Positions 1 through 11,487 of a stretch of 64,000 nt of DNA are shown here, in pieces (the first letter of the stretch is position 1; every line of letters starts with the position of its first letter). A program made the position numbers and the translations under genes. The stretch covers positions 1,178,001-1,242,000 of the forward strand of contig OAPG01000003.1 in assembly GCA_900208305.1 (NCBI GenBank), read 5' to 3'. Origin of the DNA: Melanopsichium pennsylvanicum. Taxonomy: Eukaryota; Basidiomycota; Ustilaginomycetes; Ustilaginales. The notes beneath the pieces were generated by a model. It was not told the DNA's origin, searched no databases, and was given only the letters and a program-made list of their open reading frames with translations.

Positions 1-1335
1 GAAGATCACCTCGGGCCTCTTTTGACTCTCGACATCACCGTTGACACCTCCCTGAGCAGTGATGTACGGTGCGCCGCCACCGCCATTGCTACGCAGTGTG
101 TCGAGCGCGATGGAGCTCTCTCCGGACGCCGTTATTGTTGTTGTTGTTGCAGCTGCTGCGGTACTTGCGAATGCCAGATCGGGTCGATTGCTGGGGGGAG
201 CCGCACTTGGTGGAGCTCCGGCCGAGTTTCGATAAGGGTAATGTTGTTCCATGGCTTCCCTGATTTCGTCTGTGAGGAAAAAGTAGAAGCTGAACGTGGC
301 CAGACACGCACCTGCGACCAGATCGATGAGGTAGTGGTGCATGAGATACATGGTGGACCAGTACAAGATGGAGCAATAGGTCCAGTAAAGCACTCTTGCA
401 TCGAGTCGCAGTCGACCAATTTTGAGGACTACGGGGAAGAAGTAGCTGCAGAACAACGCCTTGATGGTTGCGTTGCCTGCATGAAGCGATGGGAAGGCAC
501 CAAAGACCATAGGTGCACCGGTAAACGTGAGCGTATATCCGTGGGAATGGAACAATGCGTCGATCCTCGCGAGGCCAGCTGGAGATCCGCGCATGCCATA
601 ATTGGCGGGTGTGAGACCTTCTCGAAGTTCATACCAAGGTGGTGCGCAAGGGAACAGGATCTGGATCATTACGCCGACGAGCATCATGAACCCAAACGCT
701 TGCGCAAACACCTTGACACTTCCTGGCGGTGCAAAGACGAACAAGAACGATGCAACGAAGAACGGCGCCGCAAAGTGGATCACTCCATACGGCAACCAAG
801 CCAGGATATCGAGCACTGGGTGACCAAACTGTGTCAAGATGTCGGAAATGTTGGCACCGTACCAAATGGTCTCCAACGTTGGCAGCACCGACACCCAGAT
901 GTGCGGCCTGTAGGCTGCGGGGATGAATTTGCACGAGTAGAACAAGATAAGCCATGCAAAGATGGGAGCTGCTGGCAAAAAGAACTGAGACGTGACTGGA
1001 AAAAGAAGCGTTGTGGTGTAGAGTGCTGGGATGATGAGCTTGTACGGGAATGCGGGAGTTTCCATGACAAAGAGGGAAAAGAGCGCGATGGAGAGAAGGA
1101 AGGCATACTTGAACCGCTCGCCTTTGCTAGGTGACCATGACCGAAGCCTGTCGAGGTTCTCCTTTACAGATGTGGAGAAGGAGAGACGAGATGCAGCGGC
1201 GAGAATTCTGGAAAGCAAGTAATGCAGCCAAGAGGGGAGGTAGAGACGAGCTTTTGGTGGTAGTTGAAACACGACGCCGTTGGGATAAGTGCCGGGCGCT
1301 CCAGGGGCAAGGCGCGGACGTGAAGAAGCTGTCAT
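1..1335 (-). CDS. AUR1: Inositol phosphorylceramide synthase catalytic subunit (partial, C-terminus off window)
   Basis: Transfers phosphoinositol from phosphatidylinositol to ceramide in the Golgi; an integral membrane enzyme of the PAP2-like superfamily. The minus frame is open from an ATG at 1335-1333 to the window edge, giving 445 codons without intron. Several hydrophobic segments are visible. The family blocks are clear: FPCAPPWYE, then NYGMRGSPAGLARID, then the catalytic SLHAG block with His285 and HHYLID with His334 and Asp338, the spacing of the yeast catalytic triad. The C-terminal part after the last membrane segment is Ala/Pro/Thr/Ser-rich and includes a poly-Thr stretch encoded by a GTT/TGT-rich repeat near 135-150. 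It is divergently arranged with IML1 across about 0.7 kb. The long plus-strand ORF over the same DNA is an antisense shadow. Identification is firm; only the end is missing. Confidence 0.95.
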   Translation of the reverse strand, partial: MTASSRPRLAPGAPGTYPNGVVFQLPPKARLYLPSWLHYLLSRILAAASRLSFSTSVKENLDRLRSWSPSKGERFKYAFLLSIALFSLFVMETPAFPYKLIIPALYTTTLLFPVTSQFFLPAAPIFAWLILFYSCKFIPAAYRPHIWVSVLPTLETIWYGANISDILTQFGHPVLDILAWLPYGVIHFAAPFFVASFLFVFAPPGSVKVFAQAFGFMMLVGVMIQILFPCAPPWYELREGLTPANYGMRGSPAGLARIDALFHSHGYTLTFTGAPMVFGAFPSLHAGNATIKALFCSYFFPVVLKIGRLRLDARVLYWTYCSILYWSTMYLMHHYLIDLVAGACLATFSFYFFLTDEIREAMEQHYPYRNSAGAPPSAAPPSNRPDLAFASTAAAATTTTITASGESSIALDTLRSNGGGGAPYITAQGGVNGDVESQKRPEVIF

Positions 1336-2038
1336 GCTGCTGTGAGTGTAGGGTGCGAGCCTTGAGTGAAAGAAAAGGCTCGTAGGATGGCGGTGACGGG
1401 GTAGAGAGAAGGGCAAGAAGATATCTCAGAAGCATATGGGTGCGTTGGACAGCGAGTGGACGTGCTTTTCTTGGCTGTGTACAGTTCTATAGCGTTTCTG
1501 CATCGCATCTGTGTTGAATCGGGCCATCCAAAAGGACAAAGGCTCTTTTGCCGATGGTTTTGATTTTTTGAGCTTTCTTTTGACGTGCATTCACAATTCA
1601 CGATTGGCTATCGCTGCCTAGCCGCACTGATCAACCGCCAAAATTCACATTGCCATACACTCACTCCCACTCCAAGCTCAGCCTTCATTCTCTTGTACTG
1701 TATATGTGATTGTCACTTTATCACATCCGTCCAACCTAATAAGCTCAATACAATACAATATCTTCATCGCAAGATTCCGACGAGTGGGACAAGGCCGAAT
1801 GATATAGAGCAGGTGACTCAGCCATCTTTGCTTGTCACACACAGAAGCTCGGCATTCATCCGATTGAGCCTCATCAACTCAGACACTCTTATACACGTCG
1901 CTATGCTAGCGTACAACACACCAACAATGCTCGGCTGATCCGGTTGCAGCTACCGCCTTTGTTCCATAGTCTCATTTTTCCCCTTTTCTGTCTCTCTCTC
2001 TCTCCCTTGTCGCCTTGAGCTGGCTGCATGCTTCGACC
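1336..2038. other. Divergent intergenic region AUR1 / IML1
   Basis: About 700 bp between two genes that point away from each other, so it should hold both promoters. A CT-rich pyrimidine tract (about 1985-2010) lies just before the IML1 start codon, as is common in fungal leaders. No other gene or RNA recognised. Confidence 0.6.
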
Positions 2039-5000
2039 ATGCTGGCTCAATACCCTTCCGGCAGCAGAGCTACGTCGCTCAGCGTAGATCGCTTCAGCAG
2101 TGCCAGCGATCGTCGTCATTCCTCCTCTTCATCCACACGCCAGCAACGACCACAGATTAACGAGCGTCCCATCACTTTATGGACGCATGACCCGCCCAAC
2201 TTTTCACGCAATGAAGTCGTACTCAATCCTGAATTCTCACTCCCACGCCTAACAGAGAGAGATCTCCTTCAGCTCACCCTCCCCGCCGGCTCCAGATTAC
2301 CACATAACAATATCAAATTCGGGCCCAAAGATCGCATCCGCAAGTTCTCCACCAAAGCTACCTTTGTCTTTCGGGCAGCACAGGCGACTGCCGACGCTGA
2401 TTTCATCGCTCGTCAGCCCCAACTCCAGATCAGCGTGTCAAAGAACATCGCCAACAATTATGGCTTCTATAACCGCGCAGAAGCTGTGCTATCCCGCGTA
2501 TCAAAGCAAGATCACACCATCGATCATGTTGAGCTCTATTTTCGAGATCAGTACGTCGGTCGTGCAGAGATGTGGAGAGTATTCCAGAACCTGGAAGATA
2601 CCTGCGTTTACTGTGGTCAGAAAGTCACCCTTGCCGGCAGCGTCAGAGCCACCATCGGTCGTATCTTCATAAAAGAGAAGAAAGTTACTAGTGGCTACGT
2701 ATCCGTGTCCACCAAAGCTATCTTCCGCTCAGAATCAGCCAAGTACAACCTGTTCATCCAACTTGCCAGGGAGATGTGGGAGTTCGACGAAGATGGAGAG
2801 ATTTACTATGAAAAGGCGCTGCAAGGTTTCATCCCCGAGCTACTCAAGCGATGGAAGGCGGTGCCCACCAACCATATCCTTACCGTCATCTTGTTTGCCA
2901 GGGTACACTATGACGAATCAGAGCTGCATATGATTGAAGGCCCGATTCGACAGGACTGGAGGGGAAGATACTACATAGACTACTACAAGGTAGTCGTGGA
3001 TCTCGAGTCGAATTGCAACTGGGACCCGGTCATGACCACGCTCAAGGAGGAATTCTTCCGCTTCCAGCATGACATCCTCTTGCTACGCAGACCCATCTCG
3101 GGTCCAGCAGCGTCGCATGAGGAGCTTCACGCCGAGCTCATTCGCGATCGTGTCCATATGGCAGGCCGGCTATCATACTCCTACGAAGGCAACTTGCTCG
3201 AGGCCATCAATCTTGCCCTCAATCCATTCGACGAGCATTACATCGATCGAGATCTCAACCGCACCGGCTTGTCAATGGTCTTTGTCACCGCTGGCACAGG
3301 TCATTTCGATGTGGACAAAAAGCTGCTGCGAGTCACGACAGAACGCATGATCGAAAACGGTACTGGACTGGATCTGGTTTGCTTGACCAAGATGCCGCTC
3401 CACTCGGTGCCACTCTTCCATTTCACTTCTCACTATCCCGATCCGAGCGAGCTCAAGCAAAGTCAAGCAGCAGGCAATCGCTCGCAGCGTCGACCAGCTT
3501 CAGGTACCGGCCCGGGAATGACCGTTCACAGACCTGGTCGGCCGGCATTGTTGTCGCGCCACTCTTCTTCACGTCTAGCTGCAGCCTCCGCCGCTATCGC
3601 AAATCCCCCGGATCCATTGTACTTTGACTCCAAAAAGCCCCCAGAAGAGGAGGAGGACTTCTACTCGATGCCACACTGGATAGACTGCAGTTTCTACAAC
3701 TTGCAGCAAGACAAGCCTTTCCGTGCCGATCGCTTCGTACCCAGGTGCAAGATGTACGAAGTGCAGATGATGGGCATCATGGAGAACCAGATTTCGGATA
3801 TCGCTATCCCGTATTTGGACCTCAAGCCGGTGAACAAGGCTCCATCGGTGCAGTCTTCTTTCTACTTGCCCAGGTACAATCAGGCTTCCGGCTCAGGGTT
3901 CTTATCCGAGCCTCCGAACAGCGAGCTCTCGGATCTGGCGCTTGTCGGACTCTCACCCAAACAGCAGAGACGCATCGCCAGGGAACGATTCGATCATGAC
4001 GTGTTCAGAGATGTTCCGCCTCACGTCAAGCCTCCCGCTGTCAAGCTAGAGAGATCCGGAGGTGGCGCAAGCTTCGAAAGTCCGGCTACGAGCGAGGTGC
4101 ACAGGCCTCTGGATAGGCCTGGCTTGCGTCGTAATCCCAGCTCCGGCTACGGGAATGCGCCGAATACGAACACCAACTCGGCTGCTTCCTCCGTCTCACC
4201 TAGCAAAGTTGGCATGGCAAGGCTGGCCGGTCTTCCAACCCGAGCTTCGAGGTTGGGTCGAGAGGCATCTTTCCGCAAGGAGGAGCCGGTGACAGATGCC
4301 TCCGCACCACCTTCTCCAACAAAACCACGCTTGACGGTGCTGGAAGAGACCCTGAATCGGCCACCGCTGGCGAGGCCGGTTTCGCAGATCGTCACCTCTA
4401 CAACATCGAAGCCAAATTCACGGGCGGGGTCGATCCGCTCTGTCAATACCTTTTCGCGTGGCTTGCTGCCTATGGAGCCGATCGGAAAAGCAAAGGCGTT
4501 GGTTGCTTCGACAGACGCCGTCTTGTCTGCGACTTCACATGCATTTGATGAGGATGCTCATGAGGAAGTAGCAAGCAAGCGGAACAAGGCAGATGACGGT
4601 GTGAGCTCGCTCAGGTCTCCAGCACAATCCAGGCCGAAAGGGTATGGCTGGCTATGGAAGACACTTACCGGATCAACACCGTCGAGAGCAAGAAGTGCGG
4701 CACGCTCGGGGGACAGTGAAGATGACCAAGGTGCTCGGGACCTCTCTACGCCCGCAACGCGCAGCATGCAGGAAGTGCTGAGTGCACAGCTGCGTCAGCA
4801 GGCTGGCGGAGCCGATAAAGGCAAGAGCGCGATGCGCAAGCCACAAACGCCGGACCGCCTGACACGCACCACATCGTTGCTCTCGGTACACGAAGCGTCC
4901 AGTCCTACCCCCATCAAGATTCCAGCTCAGGCTACGCCCCGAACAAGGCAAGAACAGGAAGCTGAAGAGAAGATTCTTCGCGATCAAGAAGCCTACGAGC

Positions 5001-7621
5001 AGCAATTAGAGGAAGAGGAAGCTCGACAGAGGTATGCGCAGCGGGCTCAGGTCGAGAAGCAGACACTTGTGAATCCTTCCAATCCCAGCAAGAATCTCAA
5101 GAACAGCACGTCGCAATTGCTCAGGTGGCAACACCTGTTCCCGAGGAGGTTGAACCACCACGCGGTCAAATGGCGATCAATGACCACTCCAGCATGTCTG
5201 CCGCTCACCACGCTGTATCTGCCCACGGAGAGTGATCTTGCCGCAATGTGGAGCGAGCACCCGCACACGACATCGATCTCAGCAGAGACAGCATCGTTCT
5301 TGCTCAAGAAGTCGAGCTCAACTCACCCAGCCTTGGCCGTGCTTCAAGAGATGGCGTACCACCGTCTGGCTCAGGGGTATCAGTTCATCGTGCCCGCAAG
5401 CAAGCAAACCCGAGCCGTGTCCAGTCGCAAGCTGGTCGATCCCAAACATTTCACCCTTCGATGGCCTTCCGAGCTGCTCCAACCAGGCAATCTCGCCACT
5501 GGCAACCCCATCTTCCTGAGCGTGACCAACCAGATTCATCGCATCTCATACGACAGGTCGACATCAGCCATCAACGTGAAGCGCTATGTGCGGAATACGG
5601 ACTACTCGACCGATCCGATCGATTACGAGTGTTGTATCTGGCCTCGTCACTTGCCTGGCTACCAGACGGTCAAGGCAAGGTTCAGCTATCCGGACTCTGC
5701 CAGTCACAACTGGACATACCTTGACAGTTTGATTGCTGGGTATGTGGATGAGAAGTTTGTCGAGTCTCTTCGGTACTGGAGAACACGGTTCGTTCTGGTA
5801 CCTAGCGAAGGATCCCCGCCGCCCATGAAAGCTCCGACAGGTGAAGATCTGGATGATGAGGAGATCAGACTCATCGGTACCGACAAACTCGCAGAACTAT
5901 TCCATCGTGCGAGATTCGTTAGAAGTAAGGAAGAAAGGGATCAGAGCCACGTTCAGCGATTCTTGCCAACCTCGCTTGACCCAGCAATGTCGTTGCAAGA
6001 TAACGATTTCATGAAGCAGCTTGCCGAAGAAAACGCTCGCCAACGCGCGCAATCGGCGTCATCCAAAAAGCGGTTGCACAAGACCATGTCAGGCCGACCA
6101 CTCGATGCTGTTGCGAAAGACATGCGATCTGGTGGGCTGGTGATCAACGACAGGATCTGGCACAGGATGCTGTACTCGGACACGTTCACCGGTGCGGACA
6201 TGGTCACGTGGATGTGTGGCGAATACACGGATGTCAGGTCAAGAGAAGATGCGGTGGAGTTGGGCATGCGTTTGATGGAGGAAGGGCTCTTTGAACATGT
6301 GCACAAGGTGCATGGCTTCCTTGACGGGCACTATTTCTACAGGCTGAAAAGTGAATATGCTGGAGCGAGGGGTCCAAAGGGTTGGTTCAGAGGAAGCGAC
6401 AGTCAAAGGGGAAGCTTTGCCGAAAAAGAGACGCCGGTCCGGCCTCTTGTGCATTCCAGTAGCCATCACTCCGGCCTGAACGGCGCTGGCGAATTCGCAA
6501 CCGAAAAGAATCCGGCCGCTTCAGCCAGCTTCCGTGCTTCTGCAGGCGGTCACTCTCGAAGTTCGTCCTTACACCATCCGCACCCGCCTTCTCTCACCAT
6601 GTCTTCAACGGCCAAGACCCAGAAGAAGAAGAAGGTTCAATTGTCGCGAAGCATCATCATTGACGTCGACCCCGGCCGTCGTTCCGATCGAGCAGAGGTA
6701 GCATTCCTGCACCACGACATTGCACACAATCCCGCGAACGGATTCAATTTTCAGGTTCACTGGCTGTCCACCTCGGCTCGGTTTATCGAGGACACGGTTC
6801 AGAGTTGGACTCGTACACTGGACCGGTATGGACTGCGACTCATCGAGGCGCCGATTGGGCAGATCAAGGACGTTTCTGCGCACAATCCTTTCCAAGCACC
6901 CGTGCAGATCGAGTTGGCGCTACCGCCTCCAAGTCCAGATATGTACAAGGACCGACTGCCGAGGGGAACGTTGGGCGAACTGTGGTTCGAATACGCGCTG
7001 TTGAGAAAGTTTGGATTCGTGCTGGATCAAGAGGCAAGTGGGCGGTATCCGAGGGATGTCGAGATCACATATAGTAGTCGACCGAACGAGTTTGAATTTT
7101 CTCAATTCGTTCATCGGAGTGGTGTAGCTTTTGTCCAAGTGTTGGGCGGATTGGACGGATTTCTGTGGTTGAACAACCGACTGTTCAATTCACACGCACA
7201 TGCGGGAAATGGCCCTGGACGAGGTCAACCGCATTCGGGCAGGCAACTGCCGCATCAGTCGCAGCAGGGTCAAGGCCACATTCAGGGACAGGCACAGGCA
7301 CAGAACCAGGCACAGGCACAGGAAGCTGCAGCGGATGCAGACAAGTTGAGGTTAGAGTTGACCCGGTTCTGCAGCAACAAGGATGAGTTGGAGCGATTCT
7401 ATCGTAAAGTGCTGGCACAATTGTTGCAGGTTGAAAAGGAGGAGAATAAACGAGAGCAACTTGCAAAAGAGTATGTGCAAAGTATGTTTACTCACCAGCA
7501 GTCGCAGCTTCAGCAGCAGCAGCAGGAAGGACAAGGGCAGGGTGGTGAACCGAATCCTGATAGGAATGGGAAATCTAGGCAGGGCAGTCACCACTCCACT
7601 GCCAGGGAGGGCATGTTTTAG
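2039..7621 (+). CDS. IML1: Vacuolar membrane-associated protein Iml1 (SEACIT/GATOR1 subunit, DEPDC5 orthologue)
   Basis: Iml1 with Npr2/Npr3 forms the GTPase-activating complex for Gtr1 that shuts down TORC1 on amino-acid starvation at the vacuole. The ORF encodes 1860 residues from the first ATG (2039); the frame also extends upstream to a TTG, which is unlikely to be used. The N-terminal third holds the conserved Iml1 domain (about residues 40-480) with blocks such as [18 protein letters not shown] and [19 protein letters not shown] long low-complexity Ser/Pro-rich linker follows, then a second conserved block near residues 1050-1290. A DEP domain lies at about 1364-1440 ([20 protein letters not shown]) and a conserved C-terminal domain near 1540-1720. 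The tail is Gln-rich. No intron needed. Identity is secure from the family blocks and domain order. Confidence 0.95.
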   Translation: MLAQYPSGSRATSLSVDRFSSASDRRHSSSSSTRQQRPQINERPITLWTHDPPNFSRNEVVLNPEFSLPRLTERDLLQLTLPAGSRLPHNNIKFGPKDRIRKFSTKATFVFRAAQATADADFIARQPQLQISVSKNIANNYGFYNRAEAVLSRVSKQDHTIDHVELYFRDQYVGRAEMWRVFQNLEDTCVYCGQKVTLAGSVRATIGRIFIKEKKVTSGYVSVSTKAIFRSESAKYNLFIQLAREMWEFDEDGEIYYEKALQGFIPELLKRWKAVPTNHILTVILFARVHYDESELHMIEGPIRQDWRGRYYIDYYKVVVDLESNCNWDPVMTTLKEEFFRFQHDILLLRRPISGPAASHEELHAELIRDRVHMAGRLSYSYEGNLLEAINLALNPFDEHYIDRDLNRTGLSMVFVTAGTGHFDVDKKLLRVTTERMIENGTGLDLVCLTKMPLHSVPLFHFTSHYPDPSELKQSQAAGNRSQRRPASGTGPGMTVHRPGRPALLSRHSSSRLAAASAAIANPPDPLYFDSKKPPEEEEDFYSMPHWIDCSFYNLQQDKPFRADRFVPRCKMYEVQMMGIMENQISDIAIPYLDLKPVNKAPSVQSSFYLPRYNQASGSGFLSEPPNSELSDLALVGLSPKQQRRIARERFDHDVFRDVPPHVKPPAVKLERSGGGASFESPATSEVHRPLDRPGLRRNPSSGYGNAPNTNTNSAASSVSPSKVGMARLAGLPTRASRLGREASFRKEEPVTDASAPPSPTKPRLTVLEETLNRPPLARPVSQIVTSTTSKPNSRAGSIRSVNTFSRGLLPMEPIGKAKALVASTDAVLSATSHAFDEDAHEEVASKRNKADDGVSSLRSPAQSRPKGYGWLWKTLTGSTPSRARSAARSGDSEDDQGARDLSTPATRSMQEVLSAQLRQQAGGADKGKSAMRKPQTPDRLTRTTSLLSVHEASSPTPIKIPAQATPRTRQEQEAEEKILRDQEAYEQQLEEEEARQRYAQRAQVEKQTLVNPSNPSKNLKNSTSQLLRWQHLFPRRLNHHAVKWRSMTTPACLPLTTLYLPTESDLAAMWSEHPHTTSISAETASFLLKKSSSTHPALAVLQEMAYHRLAQGYQFIVPASKQTRAVSSRKLVDPKHFTLRWPSELLQPGNLATGNPIFLSVTNQIHRISYDRSTSAINVKRYVRNTDYSTDPIDYECCIWPRHLPGYQTVKARFSYPDSASHNWTYLDSLIAGYVDEKFVESLRYWRTRFVLVPSEGSPPPMKAPTGEDLDDEEIRLIGTDKLAELFHRARFVRSKEERDQSHVQRFLPTSLDPAMSLQDNDFMKQLAEENARQRAQSASSKKRLHKTMSGRPLDAVAKDMRSGGLVINDRIWHRMLYSDTFTGADMVTWMCGEYTDVRSREDAVELGMRLMEEGLFEHVHKVHGFLDGHYFYRLKSEYAGARGPKGWFRGSDSQRGSFAEKETPVRPLVHSSSHHSGLNGAGEFATEKNPAASASFRASAGGHSRSSSLHHPHPPSLTMSSTAKTQKKKKVQLSRSIIIDVDPGRRSDRAEVAFLHHDIAHNPANGFNFQVHWLSTSARFIEDTVQSWTRTLDRYGLRLIEAPIGQIKDVSAHNPFQAPVQIELALPPPSPDMYKDRLPRGTLGELWFEYALLRKFGFVLDQEASGRYPRDVEITYSSRPNEFEFSQFVHRSGVAFVQVLGGLDGFLWLNNRLFNSHAHAGNGPGRGQPHSGRQLPHQSQQGQGHIQGQAQAQNQAQAQEAAADADKLRLELTRFCSNKDELERFYRKVLAQLLQVEKEENKREQLAKEYVQSMFTHQQSQLQQQQQEGQGQGGEPNPDRNGKSRQGSHHSTAREGMF

Positions 7622-7958
7622 CCCAGATCGAGCCGCAGCATCATAATCAGAGTCAAGGTCATACCACGCGTAAGGACGGAGAGCATATAAGTTAATCCAA
7701 ATTAAGCACGGCTTGGCAATCTGACTCTTTGAATCGACGGGAAAAGGTGTAAATTGACATGTTATTGCTTCACAATGATATGATTCGTAACTTTTGTGGT
7801 ATTGGACGTTCACGCAGTTATTGTAGTACCGGACCGTCTAGCCCCGTCACCGTATGTTTGAAACTCCGGCTACTACAGGTGTTCAGCCGCCCTGGTGGCA
7901 GCTCACTTTCTGAAATCAATAAACGACAAGACTTGGAGTTGTTTGTAGGTCCTGTTGT
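7622..7958. other. Tail-to-tail spacer
   Basis: About 340 bp between the 3' ends of IML1 and the ATP-grasp gene. It should hold both 3' UTRs; no gene seen. Confidence 0.6.
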
Positions 7959-9974
7959 TCAACACTCAAAGATCCTAGCGGTACTAACATTGATCCTGGA
8001 CCACTTGTTCCTTCTTATCACCAACTGCCAAAGGAGCAACTGGGGCCATTGCAAGTGGTACAGAGCGAAAAACGGCCAAGGATCGTCCTTTGCAAAGCTA
8101 GGATCGGTCAACGGTGGCAAACGTGCTGGTGCCGCCAGGTCAAACGTCATCCTCTCTCCCCTCCCTCTCTCCCCCTCCTCCTCCTCATCATCTTTACTTT
8201 GTGGAATGGTGATCACCTGAGCACCACCCGTTGCAACTGAATTTTTGGGCCACAGTGGATGGATAGAGCCCATAAGGGATTGAACCCAGTTGGATGCAAA
8301 AAGTGACATGGCGGGAAACACGCGGGCGGGTAAATCGTGTCCAATCCAACTCTGCGGTAAAGTGGTGTTGGAGGTTGCATAGGCGCGTTGAAGCAGAGAT
8401 TTGGCATGATAGAATCGAATCCGACTCGAAGCCCACGTTGGAGGAAGCTCTCTCAACGCGGCCAAATCGATATGCGTACCAAGCTGGTCTTCCGGTCGAG
8501 ATTCCATAACGGGAAGGGAGAGAGAAGAGAGGTGCGATATCTCGTCCATGTTTGATACCTTTTCCGCGTTGGATGATTCGCCATCACCATTACCCCAAAC
8601 TGGCGCATTGTGCGACAGTGATGCAGGCACAAGCGCTTCACCGAGTTCAGGATTGCCAACGAGCAGGCAGATGGCAGTATGCACACGAGGGTTGCATTCG
8701 ATCGCAACCAGGCGTTCGCATTGTCCGTCAGATGTAGCGGGTTGGTATATAAAGTCCATGCTAAATTGACCTGTGATACCAGCTTCTGCAGGCGCGTGGC
8801 GTCCGACCAGCGTATCCCGGCTCCACTCGGTGGTTCTGGTCAAAGAGCTCATGGGGACCGAACCTGTGCTCCGGGGAGTCTGGCCAAGCTTCTCCAGACG
8901 GTAGAGGAAGGTCGAGGTCCAACGCAGAGCGAGCTCTCCAACAACGGTGTGAGACGCAGGGTAGTACGTCATAAGCATGTCGTTACTCGGGCAGCAGACG
9001 AAAGCGGTCAATTTGCCGTCGACGACAGTGGCATGGGTACACCATTCGGAAGCCTTTGAAAGCTTACTTTTCGCTGATGCAGACTTGTCGATTCGGTCAC
9101 CGATGAATTCTTGCAGAATGTAAGGCGTTCGCTGGCAAAGAGGGATAGAGAGGTTCGAGAGACGCTTTCGGGTTTTCTCCCAATCGGGTTCAAACGTTGT
9201 GGTGTTGAGCAGAGGATAGAGCGTCATGTCAGCTCGTCCGATGTCGTCTAGTTCAGCAGCGCATTTGAGGATGGAGCGAGGATATCCTTCGCTCTGGAGC
9301 TTGTAGATGGCTTCATCCACGGAGAAGACGATCTCGCTGCGTGGTGCAGCCATGTCGAGTCGCTGCAAGAGTGCAATGAATCGATCCTTTTCGTGGAGAG
9401 CCTCGACCAGTTCGGGGGTTTGTATCATGCTTCGCACGCGTCCGTGAGTGCGTTCGAGGAGGATCTGCGCTGCGGCAGCATCTTGACCTGTGCTGCCGGC
9501 TCCGGAGCAGGGGAAGAAAAGGTCGACTTTCTCTTTCAGAGCGATTTCCACGAGTGCTTCCACATAAGGTGTCACTTGACGACCTTCTTTCTCCGGTGCC
9601 TTTCTTGCAGGAAGCGATGAAGGTGGCAAGAGATGAAACTTGGACACCGAGTTCGAGAAGCGCGGTGCTGCCAGATTGCCCCAACCTTGCTCTTCCACAA
9701 GCACAACCTTCCACCCATTGCGCGCGAACGTGCGACAGATGGCGAGCGATTTTTGCATACGTGCTCCATTGACCAGGACGGTGCGCTGATTAGTCGAGTG
9801 TCCATTCTGACCCATCGATTGCAAGCGGTGACCATGATTACCTTTGGCGCCAGCGTGCGTGAGCGAGAAGAAGAGGGAGACGATGAGCGAGACTGGCGCA
9901 AACAAGAGCGATAGGCATAAAAGTAGAACGGTCGAGAGGATCGACTGCGCTCTGGAGGGGAGTTGCTGCGCCAT
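7959..9974 (-). CDS. MysC-type ATP-grasp ligase (mycosporine biosynthesis family)
   Basis: In cyanobacteria MysC is an ATP-grasp ligase that joins glycine to 4-deoxygadusol, giving mycosporine-glycine; fungal homologues are thought to attach an amino acid or amino alcohol to the same core. The 671-residue ORF matches that family along its length. It has an N-terminal hydrophobic segment (about residues 11-38), an RTVLVNGARMQKSLAICR nucleotide-fold start, and RFSNSVSKFHLLP. The ATP-grasp core follows with PYILQEFIGDR and EWCTHATVVDGKLTAFVCC, then GQFSMDFIY and the metal-binding VAIECNPRVHTAI. The C-terminal end (PFFALYHLQWPQLLLWQL) also resembles the cyanobacterial protein. It is longer than MysC (about 460 residues) because of acidic low-complexity inserts in the second half. 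A cyclase of the same pathway lies at 52.0-53.6 kb; no methyltransferase was found. Family identity is strong, the exact substrate is inferred. Confidence 0.85.
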   Translation of the reverse strand: MAQQLPSRAQSILSTVLLLCLSLLFAPVSLIVSLFFSLTHAGAKGNHGHRLQSMGQNGHSTNQRTVLVNGARMQKSLAICRTFARNGWKVVLVEEQGWGNLAAPRFSNSVSKFHLLPPSSLPARKAPEKEGRQVTPYVEALVEIALKEKVDLFFPCSGAGSTGQDAAAAQILLERTHGRVRSMIQTPELVEALHEKDRFIALLQRLDMAAPRSEIVFSVDEAIYKLQSEGYPRSILKCAAELDDIGRADMTLYPLLNTTTFEPDWEKTRKRLSNLSIPLCQRTPYILQEFIGDRIDKSASAKSKLSKASEWCTHATVVDGKLTAFVCCPSNDMLMTYYPASHTVVGELALRWTSTFLYRLEKLGQTPRSTGSVPMSSLTRTTEWSRDTLVGRHAPAEAGITGQFSMDFIYQPATSDGQCERLVAIECNPRVHTAICLLVGNPELGEALVPASLSHNAPVWGNGDGESSNAEKVSNMDEISHLSSLSLPVMESRPEDQLGTHIDLAALRELPPTWASSRIRFYHAKSLLQRAYATSNTTLPQSWIGHDLPARVFPAMSLFASNWVQSLMGSIHPLWPKNSVATGGAQVITIPQSKDDEEEEGERGRGERMTFDLAAPARLPPLTDPSFAKDDPWPFFALYHLQWPQLLLWQLVIRRNKWSRINVSTARIFEC

Positions 9975-11487
9975 GGGGACAGTCCAAGAGTGTGATGTCG
10001 CAAACGGAAACGCAAACGAGGACCTCCTCGACGTATGGGCGGTGGATATAAGGGATGGGCAGTCCCGTCGAATGGAAGATTAGGTGATGGTCAGACGGAT
10101 AGCATTGGTAACAGTCTCAATCTTGGTGTTCAAGACGCTTTCGCTGAGGAGCAATTCGACTGAAGATGCATTCATGAATCAGCTCAACACACAGCGGCAT
10201 ATCGAGATAGGTCACTCTGCGTATGTGTGTGTGTGACGTTCGCGATCTGTCAAGGAAGATGTCCGGATGACCAAGCGAACGGCGACGGTTCTACGGACGG
10301 CCTTTTGAGACAGATGCACAGTCCACCGTACTGTCTAGATCAAGCAACAAGAGACCCTGAAGATGCGGCAACGTCAATTTCAGTACAGTAGCGTAAAAAA
10401 CGAGGCAGGAAAGCAGGCATAGGAAGTCGAGGATCATTGATCAGCTGCAGTCAAACAAATGTGGAGCAAATTTGGCGTGTACAGTAATTTTCTATAGGGC
10501 GAGATCATTGGCATCAGAACCTGCATCACAATGTCATGGCATGGACAGTCTAAGCGGCTCCGATCTAGCTTGTGGTAGAACAAAGCCCCTCCCGATCCAT
10601 TGGATAGAGCGAGCCTTGGACCCTGAGAAATGTAGACTTAGCTCACGCTTTTCCTTTTCGCAGATCACATCCAAGTTACTGACGGGTCTACAATTCGGTT
10701 GAGCCGGGGTTTTGGCACAATCATGATATTAATTGCAGTCCAAGCTTGTACCATTTGCTTGTCATTGATATAATCTAATGAAGCTTTGTGAACCTCTCGA
10801 CCCTCTGTACCCAATCCTTGATGAAGATGTGTGAATCTTGCCGCGATAGCAGTTGACGTCTCAGCTTCCGTGGACCGCGTGCATAGCCAGAGAATGGGCA
10901 CCACACCAAAAACACCTGATTTTTATAGTAAACCCTCAGTCGGTGAACGTCGCATCAAAAGTCTGAGCCTGATGCATCAACATTTTGGTCGGACTTGTCG
11001 CCGAGCAAGTCACTATCATGGCAGCAGTTACGGAGAGATTGATATTTAGCCAGCCAAAGCAGTAGGGACTGGGAGAAATGGTAGCGTTCGTGTTTCAGAG
11101 ACCTTCTTTCTCTTCAAAGAAAGTGTGATACATTAATTTACAGCACAATGTAAATATTTCAGAACAGAACGGAACTGAACAGAACAAAACTCCACTGAAA
11201 TATGGTCGTCGGTAGTCGAATCGGCAGGGTATGACCGTGGGTAAGTTAGCCAAAGTGTGACATGAGTCGGTGACAACCCGACCTCGACTCAGCCCGACGA
11301 CACAAAATGCAAAGCTGTGCTGACACTTTCTAAAGAGAGTCGTTCGCCTGCGTTCATGCGGCACAGCACACCTTTTCTACTGTAAAGCTGAGCCAAAAGC
11401 TCCATCCGCTTTAAGACTTCCACTTTGAGACCGCAACTTTAGTCTACGCATGGATCCTGTCCTGCAACCACCTTCCACTCGCTTCAT
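9975..11487. other. Intergenic, no gene recognised
   Basis: A 1.5-kb stretch between the ATP-grasp gene and the DUF4336 gene, which point away from each other. It has a short GT run near 10220 and a degenerate GAACAGAAC-type simple repeat near 11160-11190. The ORFs here are short and resemble nothing known to me. Confidence 0.5.

Noticed and set aside
22..1134. 370-codon plus-strand ORF at the left edge
   Set aside because: Antisense shadow of AUR1, whose minus frame carries all family motifs; the plus product is Cys/Arg-rich without resemblance to any protein.
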